This document shows, one piece after another, positions 34,101 through 48,500 of a DNA stretch of 64,000 nucleotides. How positions within the stretch are numbered: the first letter of the stretch is position 1; every line of letters starts with the position of its first letter. The position numbers were made by a program, and so were the translations under genes. The DNA is taken from NCBI GenBank assembly GCA_951217055.1, contig OX578283.1, positions 69,004,475 through 69,068,474 of the forward strand. Direction: 5' to 3'. This DNA is from Gerris lacustris (lineage: Eukaryota; Arthropoda; Insecta; Hemiptera; Gerridae). The notes below the pieces were generated by a model, which did no database searches, was not told the origin of the DNA, and saw only the letters and a list, made by a program, of their open reading frames with translations.

Positions 34101-37100
34101 ATCCCATGTCGCAATTTGAAATATTTCAGCCACCCAGAACTGACAATGAATGCAGAGTCACCACCAAGCTTCATGTTTAATTCTACTGCTTTTTCACACA
34201 ATATGGGCTGTCCAGACGCTCGTTTTTGCAAAAACTAAGTGAATGCTGTATCTTCCAACAATTCGCATTCGGATTTAGGTTTTTTATTTATAGTTTTACG
34301 ATATAAACTGCCCTTCACGGCCAAGATTAAGTGCATACCTAGTGATAGAGTCAGCATTATTTTTTAATCCCGTAGTCGTTGATTTACCAAAACCGAACTT
34401 GATAGCTAATGCCTGACCCGTTTCACCTTTCTTTAGCCACGTAATAATTTCCATTTCATCTTTTAATGAAAGCAGTAATTTTTTCATTTTTGTCGACATG
34501 TTGCAAGTTTTACTTAAAATATCTGACCACTAACTAAATTCACTGTGTACCTCACAATGAATGATATGAAACTGAGGGAAATGACATAACTGACCTACAG
34601 AATGGTTAGGAATTAAGTGGAAAAATACTGCAAATGATTCCACAAATTACATAAATAAACAAAAGTTAGTTCTTAGTAAACAAATGTTAATGTCTGCCCC
34701 GTTAAAATGAATTTATCGAAATCTGGTATCCCCATTCTCCACAGCCAACACCGCTCTTTCTAGGAATTAATTTGGCAGTGGCTTTTTTTTTTTTTTTTTT
34801 TTTTTTTCATGAAGCCAGTTCAGATAATTGAACATTCGGATAACTGACGTTCGGATAATCGACGCTCTACTGTATTATTTATATATTATTAACAACCTTC
34901 ATTATATAATATGTACTTAGATAATTTTTTAGTTATGTTATCTAATATAATATTTGGTAGTCAACGTTTTTAATACTTATATAAATAATGATTTTAACTT
35001 GAGAATTACCCTAAAGAGGAGATTTATTACTAATACCCTAAAGATCTCAGTTGGAAATTGGTAGTTACATAAAATACAAAAAAAAGTAATACACTGCTAA
35101 GATAAAATATTCTCAAAATTCAAGTTTAAATTAAAAAAAATCAAAACATCAAAACAGACTTTGGTTAGATATTTTTTTTTTAGTAATAAATGCAACTTAG
35201 AAAAAAAAAAGATGTAGAATGAAGGTTAACAAAGTTGATGCAACATTTTTCTCTTCGTTTCAATTTGCACTGATTGAATTTGCACAATTTTTGCACTGAT
35301 TCAATCACAATCAACCAAAAAGCTTTCAAATAATATCAGATCAAATTGCATTATTAAATTATCTATGATATATAAGGGTGATTCCAATTTAAAGTGCAAT
35401 TTTCATGTCCTAGATGAATAACTAGAGCGTTTTTCACATAATTGACAGGATTTGTCTTCATGGTAACTCAGTTAAGCTAACAGAACTACAACCAAGCAAA
35501 AAAAAATAATGTGCCGCTTAATTTTAATCGCTACAAAAATTTTCTTAAAAAAGGCGATTTTGTAATAACCGTGGCTGTCCTTCAGTCAGTTGTTCTTATT
35601 CACTTTACTCTAGCTCATACATTGATTATTTTATTCAAAAACTTATTGGATAATTTTGAAGTAGTGTCCTACCCTTAGTTAGTTAAAAATAATATATTAT
35701 TACTAAATGGAACTTCAAGTAAAAGTTTATCCTTTAAAAAATGTAATTACCGTGGCATTATATAAATGTGACCCCTACTCTGGTTGTGGCAGGGAGATTT
35801 TAAGTGACGAGAGATTTTTGCAATGCCGCAACACTGGTTTTCTAGCAACAGTTGATAGGGGATGAGCTGAACCCTTCAGTTAGGAGCTAGCGCTAATTCC
35901 GATTGTTCTTCCAGTTACGTACCCTTTTAAACGTAATTACCGTGCATGTTATTAAAGTCTATTTTCAAGAACTTTTTAGTTTAAGTTATAGTTCATTGTT
36001 TAGGCTTTTAAAAGTGCTATTTAATGGTGTATTAAAATTGGATTTTTATTTTTAAATACTGACCAAATTATTTTCTTAAAGTGTGAAATGTAACAACCGT
36101 GCACAAAAATGTGTAATTCACATAGCTTAATTACCATGTTTTAAATAAACTTAATTCCGGCTTAAAAATTTAAAACATTATTTCCCATCTGTCCCGCATG
36201 CTGCAATATATCTGAAATTAGTCCGAGAACATTCCATAATTTTTCCTGAATTTTTTTAAAAGTCAAAATTTTCAGTCTAAGTCCAATTTTAGATTCCAAA
36301 ATAGCACTTTAAATTGGAATCACCCATATGTATAAATATAAAAAAAAAAATTTTATTAAATATTATTAAGTGAAAAAAAAAAAAAAAAAAATAAAATAAA
36401 TAAAGGAAAATGAGATAGGTTATATTGTTGCTTCAATGGTGAAGTTTGAAGATGTTTTTTTTTTTTAACTTTATCAAGAGAGGGAAAACTTAATTATGAA
36501 GGTAAACAGGTAAATATAGTTACAACGAATATCCACAAAGTAAGAGTAATCAATTTTTCTATTTTATAAAAAATAATTATTTTCTAAAAAAATATACATG
36601 ATATTGAAGGTATATACAAAGTATAATGGCATTTTAACTAGCTTTACCGTTATTACGAATAAATACTATTAACTGTATTGAAAACTCCATTTACCAGTTT
36701 TTCATATAAATTACACATTTACCTAGGCACTAAGAGGTATTCTTTGTAATTCTCACAAAGAGTTCAATTAAAAAAATTTCTAAATTGTATTTTCTAAAAA
36801 AAATAAATAAAAAAATCGGGTACGGGGTACCTCGGAACCTTTCCTCACTTCAGAGGCCTCTAAAGTGGCCTCTCCTGCTGCTTCGCAGTAGGAAGAAGCA
36901 GCATTGGACGTGGACAGTACTTGGATGGGTGACCGTTCTGAACTAACTGATTTATTATCATTCTTAAAAAAAACCTTATTTTTAAAACCTATATTTTATA
37001 TAATTATTTGAAGTTTGGCGGTATTTTGACAGATGTAAACAAACTTTGACGTCATCGAAATTATCGCACTAATAAATAATTATATTCGCTTATAACTTTT

Positions 37101-40100
37101 AAACTAATAAATAGAATTTCATCGGCTTTTTTTATAATTGTTCCTTGATTTTTTCCGGTTCCAACGATATGCTATATGTCAAAAACCTATTTATACTTTC
37201 GGTATTATTTACCGTCAAAGTTTAAAAAATCAAAAATTGATAACTTCAAAATGGCGGCTAATATCAAAATGAAATTTGGTGGGCTTGTTTGTCATACAGA
37301 GAGGTACATTCGTGCCAAATTTCAACTCGATCAGGACAATTGTCGATTTGTTATAATTTTTGAAAATTTTTGCTAACAGCAAACTGGGTTCAAGATAGCG
37401 GAAAAAGTTGATTTTCCGGGCGGCACAACTACAGGTAAGGACTGATTTTTCTGCCAAGTTTCAACTCTCTAGGTTAAATACCTTGGGCGCTACAATGATA
37501 ACACACACACATACATACAGAAGTCATGCTGAAAACCACTCAGGAGGTCTTAAAAACACCCAAAACGGATAATTCCGATGAAATCTCGAAAAAAAATGTT
37601 TGGTGAAAACAAAACTTTTCCTACTATAGGTAGTGAGGAAAAGTAAAACAAAACTTTATATGCAACTTTACCATTGTAACAATAATATTATAAAAACGCT
37701 GAAATATGTTATGGTGTAATTTCAGAAAAGGTCAAATCCATCAATGATTACAGTTCCGTCTGTACTAACAAGCATATTAGTTTCACCAACTTAGTATTAA
37801 ATTTTTGGTTGAGACACTATAAGAAACTTCTTACATTAAATAGTTTCATCCAAGGTACATAAATTTATCCATCAATATCATCATTTGACGCCATTCGGGC
37901 TTCAGAAATAATCCATACTATAAAAGACTTAAAAAAAAGAAAGGAAACACTAAAATAAAAGTTGAAAGAAAACAAGGTACTGGTAAGGACAGTTGTTGCT
38001 ATAATAAGAATGCAATCCCATGAAATATAAAAAAAATGACACAGCGAGGGTCCGTAGGTAACACTGCATTGCTTAAGTAGTACCTATTGATGGTGCTTTT
38101 TAATGCTAAAAAGCCTACTTCGCACTCGTGTATAATACACACTTATTTACCTCTTTTTTTCATCCAAAATCAGGGTGCGTATTATACACAAGTGAAAAAA
38201 AAAAAATATGCTGTTTACAACTTAAATTTTACCTCAATAATTAAAAAAAAAAACCCAGCTATTACAATAGTATAATAAACAGGTCAAGTGTGTGCTAGTC
38301 AGCACACAGCGAGGGTCCATAGGCCATACTATATAGTGTTTAACTGTAAAGTGTATAAACAGTGTTTTTTTAAAATGCTAAAAAGCTTACTTTGAACCAT
38401 TCTAAGGGTCTGATAATCTCAAAACACACTCTGATAAAGTATTTTTTTGCCACTTAACCGGACTACAACCAAATAAATACATCGAAAAGACCATAATTAT
38501 AAAAAAACGTATTTTGTCAATAAAAAATAAAATAATATTTTTTTCGAAATTTCCAAAAAGTGGTATCTTTACTTATGGTCGAAGAATGTTCAGGAATTTT
38601 TTCAGATTTTTTGCACTTCACATAAGCGAGATAGAGGGGGGGGGGGGGGGACACGTTTCACACCCACTTCAAACTTGCCTACACTCGCCCTATCAAAGTT
38701 ATATCCAAAGAATTATATATTTTTGTAATCAGCTCGACGTACCCTTTCATATGATACCCCTCAAGGTGTCGAAAAAAAATTAAAAAAATTTAACCCTTAA
38801 GTTTTTTACCCTAATTTTTTTGAAAAATATTTTTTTTAAGTCGCTATATTTTAAAAATATGTGGGTATGTACTATACACATACATGCCAAATTTCAAAGT
38901 CATCGGACGAAAGGTGTAGCCGTGAGAGCATGCGAGAGGACGAACGGACAGACACACGCAGGAAAATATAAGGGTCCTTGGTTTTGCCTAGGGACCCTAA
39001 TATATTACCATATTAAAAATCATGAACGTAAACATACTTATATTTTATGTATCTTATCGTATGTATTTTTATATTTAGAAAGAATTGTTATCATCAAAGT
39101 TATGTTATTTTATTTCCCTAATTGATAAAAGTTAACAGAAGATAATTTTTATTCTTATCTCAAACACCGGCACCGCCGTCAGATTTCACCATGTGTTTAC
39201 ACCGGCTTGATAACAAACGACTGAATTCAAAGGCGGCCCTTCTACAAATTATTAATGTCTATATACTTTTTGGAACCACAGCGCTCTGCTGATTTGAAAT
39301 CATCAGTAAAACTGAATATAAAGTCTATTAAAAGTATGTATTTTTTTTTTTTTGTATTTCAATAAATGGAATTTTTATTTTTATTTTATTTATATACTTT
39401 GTATTCCTTGTATTGATAATAATTCAGAAGAATGCTTATCCATATCCAAAATTTTATTTATGGATAATTAGATATCTTAAAAATAGTATGTATCTAGTTT
39501 TTTGTTAGTGCGTTGCAAAGTTTTTTTAAACTTAAAACTATAAAAAAAATTATTAGTTGTAGTGTAATTGTTGGTAAAAAGCTTTTCTTTAATAAAAATA
39601 TAAAGCTATAAATATCTGAAATTACATGTACAATGTGCAAAATATTTCATTTATTATAACTAGGTGCATATTATACACAAACTTTTAGTGATTATTTTTT
39701 TCTAAAATTTGATGGAAAAGTCGGATGCGTATTATACACGAATGTTTAATTTTTCCCAAATTTTAGCTCAAAATTTTGCCTGTGTATTAAATACGGGTGC
39801 GTATTCTACACAAGATTTTACGTTAATTATAAAAAAAGTATTTTGTCAATAAAAAATAATTTTTTTTTTGAAATTTCAAAAAAGTGGTATCTTTACTTTT
39901 GGTCAAAGAAAGTTCAGGATTTTTTTTCCAGAGATACAGGGGGGGGGGGGGGGGGGGCACTTTTCAAACCAACTTCAAACTTACCTACGCTGATCTAAGC
40001 TTAAAACCAAAAAATTAAATATTTTGTAATCAGCTCAACATACACTTTCATATGATACAAGTCTCCAAAAAAAAAAAAAATCATTTTTTAACCCTTAACC

Positions 40101-43100
40101 CATTCAATGCGTAATCCAATTCATGAACCTACCTTAGAGACTGTATATATCTAAACAATTTTAAAAGTTAATTTAAAAATAAATAAAAAATAAAAGTTTG
40201 GATCCCCTGTGGATACAAACGTGAGCAGGCGTGACGGAGCCTTGCAAGATGGTTCTACTCGAGGCATGGAGAATAGAGCTACTGAGGGCTGAAAGGGAGG
40301 GTTTGGATCCACTGTGGATCCACTCGCCAGGCTCGTTAGCACGGCATGGATCCACCCGCATTGAATGGGTTGAAGTTGTTTTACCCTATTTTTTTTTTTT
40401 CCCCCCTTTTTTTTTGAGAAATATTTCTTTTAACTTGCTACATTTTTAAAATGTGTGGGTATGTACTATACACATACATACCAAATTTCAAAGTGATCAG
40501 ACAAAAGGTGTAGCAGTGAGAGCAGGCCACAGATGGACGGACAGACAGACAGACATACACAGAAAAATATAAGGGTCCTTGGTTTTGCCTACGGACCCTA
40601 AAAACCATAATTTAATAATTATATCATATTGATTACACAAAACACTTACTTAGAGGAGTTGCTGGCAGGTTTATTTCAGCTTTCATTCTGTTAACCATTA
40701 CTTTTCTGGACGCTTTTCTTCTTCTGTATATGTAATTTAATTTTATACAAGCGCTTATTACATGAACAACACCTCTGAAAATAATAAAGAAATCTTGTGA
40801 TAAATCAAGTAGAAATTAAGTAAATGTAATCTTTTAATATTTTGGTTGAAAAGCCCTAAGTCTCAAAATTTAAGAAGCGAATTTAGGAGATGTAAGGATA
40901 TACTTGATGTGTTTTTTCCTTCTTTTTGTTTATGGTCTTTAGTCTTTAGAGATTATTAATTAAAAAAACAACTGTTTTTTTAAAAATTAGCTATATTTTG
41001 CCCAAACCTTTCAACTTCTTTTGTTGCAATTTTCATTCTAGAATAATAATTACTAGTCGTGTATAAAATGTGTACTTATTCCATTTCAATTACTCTTGGA
41101 TTTACGTGATAATATAAAAACAATGTAAAAATAACGAAATAATTTAACGTCTATTTTATATGTATGTTTTATACAATGTTTAATTATTGTATTACTTTTG
41201 CTATATGGGTGGTTCTCAGACTACAGGCAATTTTCATGTCCACACTCTTCAAATTGCACATAGTGCTATAATTTTATTTTATTTTAGATAAATTATTTCT
41301 ACCATAAATATGCAAGTTAAAATTAAATGTAAATATGCTTTAACAGCGTTTTTAATAATATTCGGCTATAAAAATATGTTAAGAAGTGGTAAAACTGTAA
41401 CTACCGTGGTTTTTAAAAATGAATAAGACCCACGGTAATTAAAACTATTTAAAGACATGGTAATTACATTTCAAAATTGTAAGTAAATTATTTACTTTAA
41501 AAATGTCTTTATAAAATATATTGCTGATATAATGTAAACAGGCAGTATTATGCTAATAAATCACAGGAACAAAATCGTTCAAAAACAATTATAACCTGTG
41601 TTATAAACAACCATGGTAATTTCAATTAAAAAGGTACATACCAGAACACATGATTTCTTTTGATGGTAGAAGCAGACTCACCTTGAATAATATGAAACTC
41701 ACTGCCTTTTATTATCAGCAGGCATGCCAAAAGACTTTCGATGAGGGATAAAAAAAATATTCCTTACACTAAATTTCTCTACGATTTTATTTTATTTCGA
41801 GCATGGTAATGACAAATAACAAAAGGACACAAGTCAAAATGCTCTGAAAATTAATACAATAATTTTTTTAAATTAAATATTGCGTTTTATTAACTATTCA
41901 CTAGTAGTATCGAATGCATGTATTTATAAATTTTATCCATACACTTATTTAAGGTAAATATATTAACAAAAAAATGTTAAAATCCTATTTCTGGACTTCC
42001 ATGGTAATTACAGTTTTACCACTTCTTAACATATTTTTATAGTTGAATATTATTAAAAACGTAGTTAAAGCATATTTACATTTAATTTTAACTTGCATAT
42101 TTATGGTAGAAATAATTTATCTAAAAAATAAAATAAAATGATAGCACTATGTGCAATTTGAAGAGTGTGGACATGAAAATTGCCTGTAGTCTGATAACCA
42201 CCCATATTAATAAACATTAGTTTGTTTTAAGTGTTATTATTATTATGGATGGCCATATGTGAAATGGCCTTGAAAGAAATATACAGACAAAAGAGGGTTG
42301 AATGCACAGTGTAGAAAGTAGAGGTGGGGTAAGGCTCGATCACTTTTTGTGTGATATCGATGACTTTTTTTGTGTCCCGAACATCTAGTATAGTCAATGA
42401 GTTTAATAATAATTTTTTAAATTTTAAACTCATCGACTATGTATGACGGACTCCCAGAGAGCAAGATAAACTAGGCAGCGTGTGGCTCTATCATTGAAGC
42501 GAGCGTATTGCAATAAAATACTGAATATTGAAATTTGTTAATCATGATGAATGTCATGGTTGAAGATAAGTGGAAGAGGGTAGTGAGGGGTAGAGTGGGG
42601 GTACTCGAGTACTCGGTACAAAGCATTACTTCCTAAACAAACCTACACACTAACCACCCGTAATAGCTTTTAAACTAATATTATAAATTTATCACTTCAA
42701 TAATCAAATACTACTGCTTGTATCAAGTTGAAATTTTACATACTTGTTTCAATTGTACTTTAGACGATGCACATGAAGTTTTATTAAAATTGTTATGTTA
42801 GAACATAAGATATCGGTAAAAAGGTTGTTTTCTCTATTTTAAAAGTTTAGGTCTGCTTTAATAGTTTTAGCGATCTTTATTAATTCATAGCAGTGTCGTT
42901 GTTGGTTTTACTAAAAAATGTTATTTGAAAAAAAATGTTCGTCTCATCGAATAGGTGATAATAGAATTTTTTCCCATCCTGAAATTCCAATTTTAAATTT
43001 GAAGCTCACGTTTATGCGAGCACTGCACGCAAACTCTTGGACGGATCACGCTGTCCAACGAACTTAGCCTGAATATTAGTAAAAGAAAGATGCATACCAA

Positions 43101-46100
43101 ATTTCGACTAAATCGGTCAACTTTTACTCAAGTTATCGTCGGACACGTAAACGTTACACACAGACAGACAGACAAGATGCATATTTCGTTGAATGTAAGA
43201 AGCTCGCTTCAATTACTTCTTAACTAATAAAGACTGAAGATGACAGTCGAAACGTATCATAAAAGAAAAATGTTGTAGATCGTCTTTATTCACACCTACA
43301 AAATCCATTACCACGATAATATCATAGATACAAGACAAGGAATGGAAGACAAATACCTAAATGAAACACGTCTCCTGGGCAGCGGGTGAGAAGATAACGG
43401 ACTGATTCTGTCTATCGTCTCCGCTGTAGTCTTCTGATATCCATTAATAGCGATAAGTAAGTACCGCTTTTGCCATATTAAAGCTTTCCTATGACTTTCC
43501 ATCTTATGATTCAGCTCAGCAAGGCATTGCAACTAAAAAAAATACAATAAAAATAAGTGTTTTAGTTAAAATTGTGAAGAAATTAAAATAGACTGCCAAT
43601 TTGTGTGGCACATAGCTTCCTTGCACCCTAAAATGGCCCTAAGGCATTATTGTCTAATTTGTTTGTTTCCCCCGTTTTTTTAATCTGTCGAAACTGTTTG
43701 GATTTTTTACATGAATTAAAGTATCAATTTAGCAAAAGTTAAAGAGTGTGGATCAAATCAATTATTTTATATCTAATACATTAATTTCTTCTATCCTAGA
43801 TGACAGAGGGAGAAGTTATTGGTAGTAAGGGGGGGGGGGATTTTATATTAATTCTAATAGAGAAACTTCCTAGAAACGGCCCTCGTAATCCGGTTATCTC
43901 AGGTAGTCACTTGAGACACTTCAACCACCACTCCCAATACCAAATCAGTTCAGAGGATGCCTCCAATATTATCTAAGTGTAAATTCTCCCCAACACTAAC
44001 TGCCAGAATAAAATATCTTCTTTATAAGGCCCTAGAGCATTTCACTGCCTTAAAAGTTAATCTCATAAAGATTGAAGGATTAAGTGGCAGAGTAAGGCCC
44101 TAACTCAAAACAAACTGATTACTAACTCAAATCACCAACCAGTTGGCTATGAGTTTCAACCTATGTGATTGAATGGGACACCGCACACGGAACAACTCAT
44201 TACAAACTGGGTTTGCTTTCAGTTGCCGTCAATCAACTTGTAAACCCAAAAATGACTGGAGTTTTCAGTTGCTCGTCCACTTGTTTACAGTGTATTGTCT
44301 CGTTTTCCTTACCTGAAAGTGATTAATATCCGTTCCTCAGCATCCACACATTCCCTCATGTTTGTATTTTGCCTCTGTTGAGCAGGGGAAATCAATCGCA
44401 CTAATTCTAAATAACTGTCTTTAGTCATACGACATTAAAAGTTTGTTGTCTCAAAGTTCTAGTACTTTGGCACCAACAAACAGTTGTCAGTTAAAATTTT
44501 TTTTGAGATATGGATGAACCCAACATCTTCTTAGTTTTAGGTTTCTGTACAGAGTAAAAAAAGAAACCTCATATATAAGGTCTGTATGTCTGTCTGTCCG
44601 TTGGCTTGTTTCAATTCATAAACTACTATAGCTAGAAACATGAAATTTGGCACACAGGAGCATCTCAGCATTTGAGACAACTGGACAAATTTTGGAGTTT
44701 TTACACTTAACATTTCCAAGATGGTGGCCCGGCCAATATGGCCAAAAAAAGTGACCAAAAAAAAGTTTTTAGTTACCATGGCATGTTATACATCAATTTA
44801 AAGGTCTTGAAGTGTAGAAAAAGAATATGCAACTATTAAACTTAATCGTACAGAAACCGGCGATTATCGCCTCACGCACTTAGGTGAAGGACGCCTCACT
44901 TGTTTATTTTCTTTTGTAATAATAATAATTTATTACCACAGATTCATCACTTGAGTCGTCACTAGAATTATTATTATCCATGGCACAATGTTATGTTCCA
45001 TCTTCCAAAACACAAAGAAAACTATCATTTAGATCAATTTGAGTTGCCCTAGTGTGTGGGTCCGCATTACATTTAAGTTTGATACCAGTTGAGTTTGTTT
45101 TGAGTTGTTCCGTGTGCCTTGAGTTGCCCTAGTGTGTGGGTCCGCATTACATTTAAGTTTGATACCAGTTGAGTTTGTTTTGAGTTGTTCCGTGTGCCTT
45201 GAGTTGCCCTAGTGTGTGGGTCCGCATCACATTTAAGTTTGATACCAGTTGAGTTTGTTTTGAGTTGTTCCGTGTGCCTTGAGTTGCCCTAGTGTGTGGG
45301 TCCGCATTACATTTAAGTTTGATACCAGTTGAGTTTGTTTTGAGTTGTTCCGTGTGCCTTGAGTTGCCCTAGTGTGTGGGTCCGCATTACATTTAAGTTT
45401 GATACCAGTTGAGTTTGTTTTGAGTTGTTACATGTGCCTTAGAGTACAGACCCAATAATTGATAAGTTATTAAAAATGAAGAAAACTTACTTTATTGAAT
45501 ACTGATTGAAGATTTAATTTAGTTGACATCTGAGATGAAAATGGTATATGTGTGCCTGACAGTTTCTCATTCATCTAAAATAAAATAAAAATAAACAAAT
45601 GAGTAAATAATTGTACCAAAATAATCAAATAAATAAGGGGCCTGGGTAGCTCATATAGCAGAGTAGTTACTCTTCAATAATTGAAGTTAAGCAGTATCGG
45701 GAGTGGCCACCAGGCTGTTGGATGACTACCAGATCTGAATTCATTTTCCAGATCGGGGCTCTTTATGTCCACCTGGCATTGCTTAAATAAATAGGCAGCT
45801 GCTTGAGAGAGATAGCGCCACCAGTTTTTTGGCCAGTAAACCCATGGAGGTTGACACTCTCAAGGAGGTTTGATGAAAAAATCGGTGCGAGACAACTCAG
45901 ACAAACTTTCTCATATATGAGTTCATGATTTCTTAGCCCAGTGTTTTCCATTTATTAGTTTTCAAGGGTGCATTTAATTATTATTAACATTTTATCAAAA
46001 TGTACCATAAAAATAACTTCTCCTCGGCTGAATTGAATTGAACCCGGCCTCTCTCCGTCCGTGTATATAAAGCTATTTTCTTAGGAACTAGAATTTTCCC

Positions 46101-48460
46101 AGGAAAGTGGCTTATATTGTTAGATTTGGATTTAACCCTGAAATGCTATCGGTAATTGGATGGCTGGTATTACTAAACATTCGTTGATTAGACTAACATT
46201 TGCGGAACATTTTTTTTTTTTTTTTTTTTTTTTGAGTTGAAACTACAAATTTATAAAGAGAAATTTATTAAGAACTCATTAATTAATTTTTAAATGAGAT
46301 ATACAAACATATGATGAAAAATAAGTTAGTAGGAACATCAGAATAATCTGAAATTAAGTGAACATTGATGGACTACATTTTAAATTTTAAATCAAAATTG
46401 TCGGAACCGTTTTCGAAGAAATATTTTTCACATTTTTTCAGAGTTTTTGGGGGTTAGCGCCCCCAAATTTGGGGTTAACAATAATTTCTTGATTTAGCCT
46501 CGAGGTATGATCTTTCTGAACATGTATGCCAAATTTTACCAAAATCGGCCCAGTAATTCAGACTCCAGGGGACTCCACTTACAAGCAACAGACAGACATT
46601 TTTTTAGAAAAACTTTTTTTTGGACTATGGGGACCTCAAACGAGTAAATCCATCAAATCTCAAAATCAAATTTTTGCACCATCACAATACTTTCTCTTTA
46701 TATGAGAAAGTAAAAATTGATGATCCCAAGAGACAGTGAAGACGTGGTTTATGGACAAACACTTGACTCTTGTATGAGAGGGTTTGGTTGTCCTGTATCA
46801 ATCCAGTGCTGGATTGATACAGGACTACCTGGGTTTGTTCAAAGGACTTATATATCAGGTCTTCAGGCGTAAAGCCTCCCTGGAATTGAATAAATAAATA
46901 AGGATTTATAAAATCTTATAAAATGAATTAATACATATGACGAGTATAAATCAAAATGTTAAGACGAACCTCTTCCAACTTCTCGACTCTGTTCCTAAGA
47001 AAGTCTCTTTCTTTTTCTATACAGTTGACGTAAGTTTGAAGAGTTATTTTCTCCCTCACCAGAGTCTCCAAACTTCTGTTTACATCCTACAAAATAGATA
47101 AACAAAATAGTCAATTAGTCAAACTAAAATATCAAGCCAAGTCTAAAAACAAAAGTATAGAATTATGATAACTTCCTTGCCCGTTTGTTAAATCTTCAAA
47201 TCAGTATAGAACTCGCATTTTGAAACGGGAAAGGGAAAAATTTTGAATTGAGTTAAACACTGTTGGATCTACCGCGATAATTTAGTTAAACACAGGAAAA
47301 CCATTGCGACAGGATTAAATGTTAAATAACTACAACCTTAGCTCTACAATTTATATTGCAGAAGATAGCGTGCAAAAAAGTGTCTGACTAACATCAAGCT
47401 AGAATTTTGTGTATAAGTAAATGTTTTGGTGCCTTTTAAGAATATGTGGTCGGCTAAGTTCTTTTTTTGGGACATAGCTTGGCAATAGGCATTTGAAAAA
47501 AACAAACCGGTGGAGAGCGGCCATGTCCTGCCCTTTTTGGTGGACAATGTGATTTTCATGATCCTGAGTACGAAATTAGTTAGTAGACAAAAAAATCAAG
47601 TTGATAATAGTTCGTCACTCAATAAGTTAGTTAGTCAAATATTACTCCAAATCAAAGAGGCCTCCTATTAAGTGACGGACTACCATCTACTTGATTTTTG
47701 TCCTACAGACTAAGTTAGTACTCAGGATCACATTGTCCACCAAAAAGGGCGGGACACGGCCGCTCTCCACCGGTTTGTTTTTTTCAAATGCCCCGCAGAC
47801 GAACTTAGCCAACCATATATTCTTAAAAGGCACCAAAACATTTACTTATACACAAAATTCTAGCTTGATGTTAGTCAGACACTTGTTTGCACTCTATCTC
47901 CTGGACTATTACATTTTAATAATCAGGCAAGACTGTATCTTAAGAGACATATATTAGTAACGTTTCCATTTATAAACTTAGAATTGAATTTTAATTTAAA
48001 TCAAATTATAATAATTATTAACTACAGGAAACAGACAGAAATAGACTGCCAATTAGTGTGGCACATAGCTTCCTCGCATGCTATCATGTACTATAACAAT
48101 TATTGTTATATTACTTTATTGTTATATTGTTTATTTTGTAAAAACTATTAATAGTTTTAGCGATCTTTAACACTTCATAGCGGTGTCGCTGTTGGTTTTA
48201 CTAAAAAATTGTATTTGAAAAAAATGTTAGTCTCATTGAATAGATAAAGTTAGATTTTTTCCCCGACCAAAAATTCCAATTTTAAATTTAAAGTTCACGT
48301 TTACACAAGCGTTACTCGTGAACGCTTGGACGGATAACGTTGTCCAACGAACTCGTCCTGAGCATTGGTAAAATGAACATGTCTACCAAATTTCATCAAA
48401 ATCGGACGACATTTACTCAAGTTATCGTCGCACGTTTCATAATTCGCGGACACACAGACC

Positions 48461-48500
<40 letters not shown>

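Noticed and set aside
38514..39125. Frames of 89 and 101 codons
   Set aside because: They fall in a dispersed repeat whose second copy (39640-40605) does not preserve the frames.
45041..45440. CRISPR-like array
   Set aside because: The whole 80-bp unit repeats with no variable spacers, so it is a minisatellite.
47344..47957. Similar-looking frames on opposite strands (LSTKKGRTWPLSTGLFFSN)
   Set aside because: Mirror images produced by the two arms of a foldback element.
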